Origin: Limnomonas spitsbergensis
Lineage: Eukaryota; Chlorophyta; Chlorophyceae; Chlamydomonadales
Direction of reading: 5' to 3'
DNA length: 64,000 bases
Assembly (NCBI GenBank): GCA_037349105.1
Contig: JAYJMM010000039.1
Coordinates: 4,949,001 to 5,013,000, forward strand
Part shown: positions 14,701 to 26,700 of the stretch, in pieces
How the letters are laid out: each line of letters opens with the position of its first letter
Numbering within the stretch: position 1 is the first letter of the stretch
Translations under genes and position numbers: made by a program
Notes under the pieces: generated by a model
The model's input: only the letters and a program-made list of their open reading frames with translations
Told to the model about the DNA's origin: nothing
Databases searched by the model: none

Positions 14701-17700
14701 CACTCCCCCTAGGCTTTAGGGTTAGGGTTGAGTGTTAGGGTGGGCTCCCTGCTGATGATCTGCTTCCACCTCCCTAGGGTTGAGGATAAAGTGCTAGGGT
14801 TGGCTCTCTGCTGATGATCTGCTTCCGCTCCCGCTGCCCAATCAGGATAACCAGGGGGGACCGACAGCCTCAAGCGGCTCCCAGCCGCCGCCGGCTGGCG
14901 TTGCGGCCGCCGCAGAGGATGCCGCCGTGAGCGTGGCGGACGCGGCTCTGGCCGCACGGCTCATAAAGGTGTATGAGCAGCTGCAGCAGATCGACGCGTT
15001 CGGTGAGCAGGGCTGGGTGCGGCGGGCATGCTGAGCGTTTGGGCATGCGGAAGATACTGTGGACTGTTCCGTGCACTTTCCCATTTCCCGTGCAGCTCAA
15101 TTATACGGTATACCGTTATACATGTAGTTATATAGATATATAATATACCGTTTGTGACGTACCGGTATTGCCAGGGGAAAACTCTTATATACTGACTGTA
15201 GCTTTGACTTCCCCCCCCCGCCCCTACAGCCGGGTATGGATAATGTGATTTGAAGCTCCGCCCTCTTGACAGCATTTAGACCCAAACTATTGATTTCTGA
15301 CCGAAGTCGTGATCATTCATGAGCGATACCCAGTATTTTTGTGTATCTCTCACCCCTGAACCGTGTCCAGTACAAGGGCAGGCAAACCACCTTAATGTGT
15401 GATGTATGTTTGGCACATCTGAACAATTGTACATACCTCATAGGCACCCATAATATTCTCACACCGGTACCGGCTTGTCTTGTTCCTGCAGGCACCGAGC
15501 TGCAGGTTGCGACCCTTCTGGCCAGGCTATACCTTCAGCATCCTTCTTCAAACTTAGATCCCTGTTCTTTGTCACGCACCTATTCATGCAGGCGCCGAGG
15601 CGCGAGCTGCCACAATTCTAGCCGGGCTATCGTTTGACGACGCCATGATGAGAAGGGCCACCAAGACTTTCTCAGGAGGTGCGCCGCACTGCCTCCCTCC
15701 ACTTGCTGGGCGGGTGTGCTGCCTCCTATCTCCGAACCACCACGATTCCAGTGCCCTAAACCCTTGACCCTAAGCTTCCCCCACGACCTTGTCAGGTGGT
15801 GCGCACTGCCTCTCTCCACTTGCTGTGCAGATATGCTGCCTCCTAACCCTAAACCATCACGATTCTAGGGCCCTTAACCTGAAGCCCTAAACCCAAATCC
15901 CTCCCCTAAACCACGACAATGGCAGTGCTCTTAATCGGTAGCCCTTTGGCTGAACCTGAAGTCCTCCTCCCTAGACCGCCGTAATTACAGTCTTCTTTAC
16001 CCTGCACCCAAAGTTTCTCCCAAGACTTGCCCAGGAGTTGCGCCTTCCCTCCTTCCTTCTTGGGTGCGCGTGCCCCCTCCTCCCGCCTCTTTGAGCTTGA
16101 TCACTGCGACCTCCCACATTGAGCCACGACACGCGCCCCTCATCAGTTGCTTTCTGTTCACCTGAACAGCGGAACCCTGGGGCTACGAGGGGCTGCGAGA
16201 CCCATTTAAGAAACACAAAGCAACAATACCCTTATTTTGCACCTCTGTGATGCGTTTAGGGTTCAGGATTAAAGAAATCCGGGACGAGGGAGCCCACTTC
16301 CCCCCCTTCCCCCCCCTCTGCCCCCTATGAACTCCTTCTCGGCAAGAGGTTGGAGTAGAAATTTGCCAACCTTGTTGTTCGGGGTGCTGGGTTAGGTTTT
16401 AGGGCCTGGTCATGACTCATGAGAAAAAGGTTCAGGTTTCAGGCAATCCCTGAACCCCATAAGCCTATTTTGCTGACAGGGGCAGCGCGCTGGATTTGGG
16501 GGGTATAGCTTGTTTGACACTGACAGGCTAGCACAGTTGCCCGAACCCTCATCCCTTAAACCCCAACGGCTGTTGCGGTTGATTTCGGTTGGCTGCTGAT
16601 CCAGATCCCTGAGCACGCCTGCCCCTTGTTGCATCGTGGAGGATGCACTAATGGTGGTCAAACAAACCCTCCTTTAACCCGTAACCCTTCACTCTAAGCC
16701 TTAAACCCTGAACCCGCCATTTACCTGTAACCCGTAACTCTAAACCCTTAACCCCAAACCCGCCATCAAGCCGTAACTCTTGACCCTAAATCCTCACACA
16801 TCTCCCTTGCTTTGCAGGTTGGAGGATGCGCGTCGCGCTGGCACGTGCTTTGTTCGTTGAGCCGGTGCGTTGGGCCTGGTGCACAGGTTGTTTCTGGTTT
16901 GCCTAGCACCCAACATACTACTCGATTTCGTACTTTCCACGCCAAGTTTGGTGGGCCGCAGGGTGGCCACGACTGGGCCCATGGGGATCAAAGCTTGCAC
17001 GCCTATGTTATCTGATCGCCAGACTAACTTTGGATGGCAGCCAGGCGCGGCCTCCCCTGGGTCGATGGGGGCCAGACTTGGACAAACCTGCGTCCAGAGA
17101 TCCAGGTAGCAGGGCTGGCCTCGCAATGGGCCTCCAGTCAGAGGCCTTAAGGGGGCTGAAGTGTAGCTGGACAGTAGCTGAATGGGCCTCAAGGTGGCTG
17201 AAATGAAGCTGAATGCTCGTAGCCCTCTCAGTACTTGGGTCTGGCAGGTGCCCCCCTTAATCCATGCATCAGGGTGTGTAATCTGTTTATTCATACATAG
17301 CAGAAGTGTAGCTTAACTGTAGCAGTACTGTAGCTGAATGACGAGAAAGGGACACTAAGAGGGGGTATACTTGGCATCCGATGGGCCGCTGATGTGGCTA
17401 GGGTGGATTTGGGTCGGACCTGGAGTGGCAGAACCGGAGCGGGAGATTCGTGAGATGTACCTCCATATAGAGGAAATTAATGAAGTAAACCCGACATATA
17501 AAACCCTAAAACCCCAAATATAGGAAATTAGTCAAGTAAGTGCCCCCTTCCCCCCCCACACACACACCTCCCAGGATCTGCTTCTGCTCGACGAGCCGAC
17601 CAACCATCTGGACTTGCACGCCGTCCTGTGGCTGGAGGAGTACCTGCTCAAGTGGCCCAAGACGCTTCTGGTGGTCAGCCACGCGCGCGAGTTCCTCAAC

Positions 17701-20700
17701 TCGGTGTGCACGGACATCATGCACCTGCACTCGCGCAAGCTGACCACGTACAAGGGGGACTACAACTCCTTCGTCGCCACGATCGCGGAGCGCATGCGGA
17801 ACGCGAAGAAGGCGGCGGAGGCCCAGGACGTCAAGCGCAAGCACGTGCAAGCTTTCATCGACAGGTTCAGGTGGGGTGGGGAGAACCCAAGTTTGTAACC
17901 TTCAACCCAAACTCCAAAGCATGACCTAGGGTGCCAGGCGGTGGAGAGGAGGAGTGGGCGGGCTGGCGGCATCTGAGACACTGTTGTGTGGCTAAATGTT
18001 GAGGCTGATGGAATGTTCAGAAGCCTCTGAGTATATGGGGCCTGCAAAAAGCTATGGGGGAGGCGCCGTGTGCGGGGGAGGCGCCTTGTGCCTGTTCTGG
18101 GGTAGAGGGCATTCAAGGGCGGGGGAGTTGCTGCATCAACATGCTGCCTTGATCGTGAGCACTCTGGCACGCACCCAGGGACCTAAAGCCCGGCATTCGT
18201 CTTCACTACTAAGACTGCAGTGCCCTATACCCTAACATCTCCCCCCTAACCCCTGAGATCTCCCCTTAACCCTAAGATCTCCCCCTAAACCCCAAGATCT
18301 CCCCTAAACTCTAAGATCCCCCCTATACCCCAAGATCTCCCCTTAACCCGAAGATCTCCCCTAAATCATCACAATTACAATATAAGAGAACCTCAACCCT
18401 AAACCATAATCGTTGTAGTGCAATCACTAAGCCAGTTACATGAACCCTAAACCCTAACCACCATGATTTCGGTGCCCTAAACCCTGAACCTTTAGCCCTA
18501 CCCCCTTCACCAACACGATGGCAGTGAGTCACGTCGGAGCCCGCATGTCATAAGTGTGACTGCATGCCGAAGTGTGACTCAGGAAATTAAAACAGGTGAT
18601 TAAAAGGGAAATAAAATACTTGCGTGCTGCCATACCGTATTCCTGAGCCTTGTGGTGCATTAAAATTGTGTATGAAACCGCATTTGTTTTGTTCTTCCGA
18701 CACGATTGTTTCTATTCTCCGTTCCCAGCCTGAGGGTACAATGCCGGTCGTGTTTTTAGTGAATTGAATTCTGATTACGGTATCAAACAATTGCATTCGT
18801 TGCCTGCCCATCCCACCTGCCAGGTACAATGTCCACCTTGATTGGTCAATTGAAATCCGCTGATACAGTGACACAATGATATTTATTTCCTGCCATTTCC
18901 ACGCGGCACCTGGTACCATGCCAATGGGGCGTTGTAAATTGAAATCCGTTAATAAAACGATTGCATTTGTTTCCTACCAAGTCCGCCCATCCCATCTGCC
19001 AGGTTCAATGCCAAAAGGGCTTAGTTCATTGAAATCCACATGTCAACAAATGAATTCATTAAACAAACGATTCTGCTTGTTTCCTGCCCATCCCACCTGC
19101 CAGGTACAACGCCAATCATGAACAGTAAATTGAATTCTGCTACCGGTAATGAAACGATGATGCTTGTTATTATTATATTATTATGCAAACGATAATGCTA
19201 TTATTATATTATTAAATTGTTTGTTTCCTTCTTTCAATCCCACCTGCCAGGTACAACGCCAATCGGGCCGCGCTGGTGCAGTCTCGAATCAAGGCTTTGG
19301 AACGCATGGCAGAGGTTGAGCAGGTATGTGTGTGCGTGTGTGTGGGGGGAGGGGGGTCAGCACGGCAGCAGCAATAGCTGCAACAGCAGCAACAGCTGCA
19401 ACAGCCAATGTTGATTCGAGTTTGTACCAGACCACCTTTGGGGGGTTGCCGGGCGGCCCTTAACCCTTAAACCCTAAGCCCTTAACCGTAAACCCCAAAC
19501 TAGGCGGCAAACGCTGGGCGGATGGGACCAAACCTTTAACAACCCACAGCCGGAGGTCCAAGCAGGAGGCACCCTGCACAACATGTCCCCTTGGCCGTAG
19601 GCTGTAATGCGTAGCTGAAATTGTGTGCTGAGATGAATTGTAGCTGAAATTGTAGCTGAAATTGTGTGCTGAAATTGTAGCTGAAATCGTGGCTGAAATT
19701 GAGTGCTGAGATGAATAGAGAGCCCTTCAGCAGCCTTTATCGAATCCATGAGATTCTATAGCATGAGATTCTAGCATGCCCCGCCCCTACCCTCGTTCCG
19801 TCCAGTCCCATCAGGGCTCGCTAGCACAAAACAAACCTGGGGCAAACCCTGATGCAAACACACGCCTTACTCTAGATCCCTCATAATTGACGTTTGGGGA
19901 GTTTAGGGGTGAATGCAGCCAGGGTGCGCCACAAATTCTTGAACGTCGCCGCCAGTTTCCTGTCGGAACTCGAGACTTTTGATCGCAGACATGAGGGCCG
20001 CATTGAAGGAATCATGAATTTGTACCCAAGGAGAGGTAAAGGAAATCCACCGTAGGGCGTAGGGTGTAGGTCCTTGACCCTAGCCCCTTCCCCTATAACC
20101 CTAGGTCCTTGACCCTAGCCCCTTCCCCTATAACCCTAGGTCCTTGACCCTAGCCCCTTCCCCTATAACCCTAGGTCCTTGACCCTAGCCCCTTCCCCTA
20201 TAACCCTAGGTCCTTGACCCTAGCCCCTTCCCCTAAAACCCTAGGTCCTTGACCCTAGCCCCTTCCCCTAAAACCCTAGGTCCTTGACCCTAACCCCATA
20301 ACCCTTAACCCTAGATCCTTGACCCTAACCCCTTAACCCTTGGTCCTTCACCCTAACCCCATAATCCTTAACCCTTGGTCCTTCAACCTAACCCCATAAC
20401 CCTTAACCCTAGGTTCATGACCCAACCCCATAAACCTAAACCCTAGGTCCCTGATTCACCACGTCGCAGATGGAGGAGAACCCCGAGTACGTGTTCCGCT
20501 TCCCGGATCCCGAGGATGGCGTTGGGCCGCCCATCATCAGCTTTAACGACGTCTCGTTCAATTACCCAGGCAAGGCTATACCCCTGTACTGCACTGTACC
20601 GCCAGGTACCGCACTGTCCCACACTGTACCGCACTGTCCTGCAATGAATCGCCCTGCCCCGCCCCTCAATCTCTGAACCTATCATCGGCTTCATGGACGG

Positions 20701-23700
20701 CTCCTCCAAGGAAGTGTCTTTCAGTTACCCAGGCTAGGCTATACCCCTGTTCCGCCACCGTACCGCAATGTACCGCAATGCAAAGCTCTATACCGCTCTG
20801 TCCTGCAATGTACCGCCCTGCCCCGCTCTTCAACCTCTGAACCTATCAGCCTATCCTATCAGCCCACCAACAGTTCCACCGACGCCTCCTTGCACTACCT
20901 AGGCCGGGCCAAACCCGTCCAGCACAGTCCCGCCCTGTTCCGCCCGTCAACCCATCAACCCCTCAACCCATCATCAGCTTCAAGGATGTCTCCTTCAGTT
21001 ATCTATGCTAGGCTATATCCGTGTTCCGCACTGTCCAGCTCTGTACCGCACTGTCCAGCTCTGTACCGCACTGTCCCGCACTGTCCAGCTCTGTACTGCA
21101 CTGTACCGCACTGTGCCATAAGCCTTGAACCCTAAACCCTGTCAACATACCATCCGCGCTTTTAAGTCTTAGCTCCTAAACCCTTAGGGCAACCCTATCC
21201 CTGCCGACACCATGTCTGGTCCCCTTCAGCCTGCAGGCGCCAGTGATGGTGTTCATCTGGCATGCGCTCCGCCCTTCCCTACTCACCTCTGCCCCCAAGT
21301 GGCCCTCTGCCCCCAAGTTGAGCTGGCTTACGCTTCTTTACCCTAAACCCTAAGCTTTACCCTTGACCCTCTGTCCCCAGTTGGCCCCACGTCATGCTGA
21401 CTTCCAGGTCTTCACCCTGAACCCTACCTTCTTACCACTCTGCCCCTAGGTGGCCCTCTGCCCCCAAGTTGAGCTGGCTTACGCTTCTTCACCTTGAACC
21501 TTACTCACCCTCCCCTCTGCCCCCAGGTGGCCCCACGTTGTTCAAGAACCTCAACTTCGGTCTGGACTTGCAGAGCCGCTTTGCCATCGTGGGGCCAAAC
21601 GGCATTGGGAAGTGAGTTCCAAACCTTGCAGAAAATGGAAAGTAAACAAAAGCATACCGTAAGAGTTTGAATGCAAATTAAGAAAATTATGTGCATCGTA
21701 ATTGCTGTTCCTAAAGGCAAGTGAGTTCCAAATTTAGCTCCGGATCTCCCGTGCGCATGCCTCCGCATCCGCCTCCACTCTTCATCGTGCTATTCGGAGG
21801 CAGAGTGCCCCGGCAACTCTTGCCAAGGTACCGCCGGATACCTCTGCATCCGCACTCCCTCTCCACCCTATCCTTCCGCAATCGACTCGTGCCCGGCTCT
21901 ACTTTCCCGATGATGAACTCGGCCGCGCCCCACCCCCACCCAACCCACCCCCCCTCCATCGGCTTCAGCCCCGGCAGCAGCATTGCCCCTTAGCGATGAG
22001 GATGCCGATGAGGGTGTTGCTGAGATGGATCATGATGATCTTGATGATGAGCAGCAGACAGCCATGGAGGTGGCCATTATCCGCGTCAATCCCGTCATGA
22101 AGGGCCCTAAGCTGGGCGCCGCTCCAAACTGGAAGCACAAGCTGTCGATCATAAGCCACACCGAGGCAGCCATGGTGATCTCCAGCCAAATCAACCACCG
22201 CCTGTTTGAAAAATACAACCCGCACCTGACCCCGGAGCAAGGAGGCGGAGGCATGCGCACGGGAGATCGTGGAAGCGCCATGCGGCCTGAAAAGACGGGT
22301 ACTTCCGGTAGCCAACTAAGTAGAGCGGATGCCTCCAAAGGGTGGGGATTGCAAGTCGTCCATGATATGAGGATGTTGCTAGACGTAGAGAGAGAGAGAG
22401 AGAGAGACGATGGGGGAAGAGGGAGAGGAGTTGTGTAGGTAGATGGATGTTGGAGTAAGGAGGAGGTTCTTGTGACCTACGGCAACGAGAAGAAACAAAA
22501 CATGTTAAGAGAAAGCCGCATAGAGAGAGAGAGTGCAAGCTTGAGAGAGAGAGCAAGATTGAGAAAGCGCAAGATTGAGAGTAAGAGATTGGTAGAGAGC
22601 TATTGAGTTAGAGAGCTAGAGAGCTATGAGGTAAAGAGCTAGAGCGATGAACGGTAATGGATGAGTACCAATCCGGGTCTTCTTCTCACCTCGAGGCGCA
22701 AGGGGTGCGTTGCTCTTGGAGGTAGATGGAGGTTGGGGGTGGAGGTTGGGGGTGGATGAAGCTGATTCCAAGATTGACCTACAATGCAAATGAGAAACGC
22801 AGAAATAAATTATCAAGGCAAGCATGAGAGGAACATCGTTGCATGGGAGCAAAATGATGCAAATATTTGAATCAAGGTCACATGGAGTGCACATGTCCGA
22901 TCAGAGTCATTCAAACGTTCACATTGGGGTATTCGGACATGCTGAATCCGATTCCGGCCTCAGATGGTCGAATCTATGGCTCACCTTGAAGCGCAGCGCG
23001 CACTGGTCCGTCGGCGAGGGTGGGTGTGAGGGTTTATGGCTCAAGGGAGGAACGACAGAGGGCAGGGTGGTAGCTACGTTGCTCTGAGGGTTGAATGGAC
23101 TTTTGAAATCGACGCTGAGTTAGTCAAGAACGAATTAAGAATGACTCTGATGTGACAACTGGAGGCAAACGAACGCCCAAGTGCAAAGTGTGGCAAATTC
23201 AAACTTGGCTTGGGGGTGGGGTTGTCTCCCAACTTGCCCACTATGGGGAGCTACCCTAAGCTTCACAAATCTGGACCATCCAGGGGTGTAGAAGGGGGTG
23301 TTCGGACCTTCCCGAATTCATTTTCGAGGTCTCAGGTCCATCAAAATTCATCTTGAACCGATCTGGAGGGCAGCGGTGTCCCTCCCTGGTGCCCCGGGCC
23401 AAGGGGGGAGATTCAAATATTAGCTACCCTAGACTTGGCCGATCTGGACCATCCAAATGTTGAAAAGGGGGTAATTGGACCCCCTGATCACGAACCTGTC
23501 GGTCTCAGGTCCAGAAAAAAATTATTAAGACCGGATCATTTGGACAGCCGTAACCCTCCCGGGTGCCCCTGCGGCCCAAGGGGAAGATCCAACTTTTAGC
23601 TACCCTAGAATTCGCCGATCTGGACCAACCAAATATGTATTAGGGGGTATTCGGACCCCCTGAACACGATGCTGTCGGTGTCAGGTCCAGCAAAATTCAT

Positions 23701-26700
23701 TACAACCGGATCTTTGAGACAGCCGTAACACTCCCGGGTGCCCCCGCGGCCCGCGGCCAAGGGAGCCCTACTTTAGAACGAGTACCACGAAGAGAGGAGA
23801 AGTGAAGTACCACGAATAGAGAGAAGAAGCAGTTACCGAGGGAGTCAAGGTCGTGACTAGAGTGGTGCCGCGAGTAGTACCGCGAGTAGTACGAAGTAGT
23901 ACCAAAGTAGTGGGCAACTACGGCACCTAGTACCAAAGTAGTGGGAAATTTACGCCAATAAATTACACACTTCCTAGAGAGACAAAAACACTTCTGAGAC
24001 TAACCGGGCCGAGAGTTTTTTTTTAATTGGAGAAAATTGCACTTCCCTAAAGAACGAAGTTCTCTTCTCTTAGTCTGTAACACTTAGACTCACTATTTCC
24101 AACTACTTTGAGTAAATTAGAGTGTTCAAAGCAGGCGATCGTCTCTCGCCTAAATTTCGGAAAATTAAAAAAAATGCATTTTAATCTAAATTTAATCTAA
24201 AACCTTATCTTGCGATACTGGAGGGGGCTGGTCACTTAGGGGGTCGGACGAGTCCCCGGACAACCATAGTCGAACCTTGGGATGGAGTCTTTCCACCCGA
24301 AAAGTTTTACTGGCTTCCAGGACTTCAGCTTAATACGGTAGGAAAGTTCGATTTTTCCTGCCGAAGCTTTTGTGTGGAAAGGCTCCGTCCCGGCTGAACC
24401 CCCTTGTTTAAGGGGACTCATCTGACTCCCTAAGTGGCAGGCCCCTAGATACCGGATTGATACCGGTACAGAGAAGGAACAATTGTTTTTGTCATATTTG
24501 TTTAGTTTCGGAGCCATGTGCCTACTCTTCACCTCCTCACTCCCCTGTGATACACTTTTCATCTGTGCCACCCCTAGTGAACGTTACTCCCCTGTGACAC
24601 ACCCCGTTAAGCTCCTGTGTTTATTTCAGTGCACACCAGACCCCCTTCGGCAGGCTGGAGTGTAGCTGAAGCGTAGCTGAACACACACACGCTAATCAAA
24701 AGCGGTGAGCACCCTGTTGACGATAAGCTTGGGGTGGACAGCTCCACCATGACACCCTCCATGGTCCGTGGACCTTTTCATGAAATTTTGAGTGCCCCCC
24801 TCAGCTCGCCAGGTCCACCTTTTGAGGCCTCATCTCTGCCTCGCCCCCCCCCCCTACTCTGCATGGTCCGTGGACCTCTGCGTGAACTTTTTGTGAACCC
24901 ATCTGCTCGCCAGGTCCACCCTTATTAGCCTCATCTCCGCCCTCCCCCCCTCCCTACACTTTCCATGATAACATGCTTGGGGATTTGTGTGAAGCTGCAT
25001 GCCCGCTGGTCCGACCATTTTGGCCTCATCTACCACCCTGCCCTACCTGCATGCCCGCTGGTCCGACCATTTTGGCCTCATCTACCACCCTGCCCTACCT
25101 GCGTCACGTTCCCTGATCACCTGTGTGTGAATTTGTGTGGACCCCTCTGCTCGCCAGGTCCACCCTGCTGGGCCTCATCTCCGGCCACTTGGAACCCACC
25201 ACGGGGCACATCACACGCAACCCAAAGGTGAACATAAAGAAAAAAGTGGGCTGTCGTGGGTAGTTGGGCACAGACACATGCACTTCAACAAAAAGTGGGC
25301 TGTCGTGGGTAGTTGGGCACAGACACATGCACTTCAACAGAAAGTGGGCTGTCGTGGGTAGTTGGGCACAGACACATGCACTTCAACAAAAAGTGGGCTG
25401 TCGTGGTCAGTTGGGCATAGGCATATGAACCATGTCAAAAAGAAGAAGCGCCCAATGTGTTCCGCCCGGACTAGAGTATCGTGCCGCCCGTTCTGCTTAT
25501 CCCTACGTGGACGGAGTTTTTTGGGCGATCCTACACTACGTAAGGGGACCCCACCTGCTTGCTCAGGTCCGCCTCGCCACCTTCAGCCAGCACCATGTGG
25601 ATGGCCTGGATCTGGCTCTTACGCCGCTGGCCATCATGATCCGCTCCTACCCCGGGCTGAAGGAGCATGAGGCGCGGGCGCACCTCGGCTCGTTCGGGAT
25701 CAGTGCAGAGCTCGCCACGCAGACGATGTACACGTTGTCGGGAGGGCAGAAGAACAGGGTGGCGTTCGCAAAAGTGGGTTTGGTTGTTTCGGGGGGTGGA
25801 GGGTGGGTGTGGCATTGAGCTCGTGTTGGTTCAGCTGACAGTTTGCTGATGCTACCAAGCCGCGCATCATGCTCATACAGCCAAGCTCGCGCACGCAACC
25901 GCACCTACACTATTGTTTGCCTGTGAGGGGGGGGGTTGGTGCGACATTGAGCTTGTGTTGGTTCCAGCTGGCAGGTTGCTCACCAAGCCGCGCATTATGC
26001 TCATACAGCCAAGCCCATGCGCCCGCACCCGCATCTGCACTGTTTTTATCTTGAGCCCCACAAGTGCTGTGCATTCATTTCGGCTGCTCGCACTTCAGCA
26101 CTTGTTATCACACTTGCAAATGTACTGACACAGTGACACTTACACTTGTACTCTCACCTGCAGTCTTGCACATACGCACTCGCACATGTACTGGCACTCA
26201 CACATGTCCTCACACTAGCAAATATACTGACACTCACACATGTGCTCGCACTTGCAGTCTTGCACTGGCATTTGTACTGGCACTCACACACATACACCAA
26301 CATGTACTCGACTCCTCGCACTGGCACATGCACTCACGCATGTGCTTGCACTTGCAATTGCCCTCCTCATTCCCTGATGTCCCATGCCCCATGCGGCCAT
26401 GCCCCATGCCCCATGCGCTCCTTGCTCCCTCACAGCTGACGTTCACCCAGCCTCACATCATGCTCCTGGACGAGCCTAGCAACCACTTGGACATTGATGC
26501 GGTCAACGCGCTCATCCAGGGCCTGGCCACCTTCAAGGGGGGCGTCCTAATGGTGAGAGACGGGGGCATCATGTCGGGGAGGGGGCAGCGGTAATAATTG
26601 CGGCAATGGTACCGGATCCTCAGGGCAGAATGAGCTTACGTGTTTATTTCACCCGGCTATGTTTCAGGGGCCGCTGGGCGACCACATTTAAGGGGGTGAA

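Noticed and set aside
24235..24436. 5S rRNA or other structured RNA gene
   Set aside because: The folding comes from a simple inverted repeat; no 5S internal promoter or conserved loop sequences were found.
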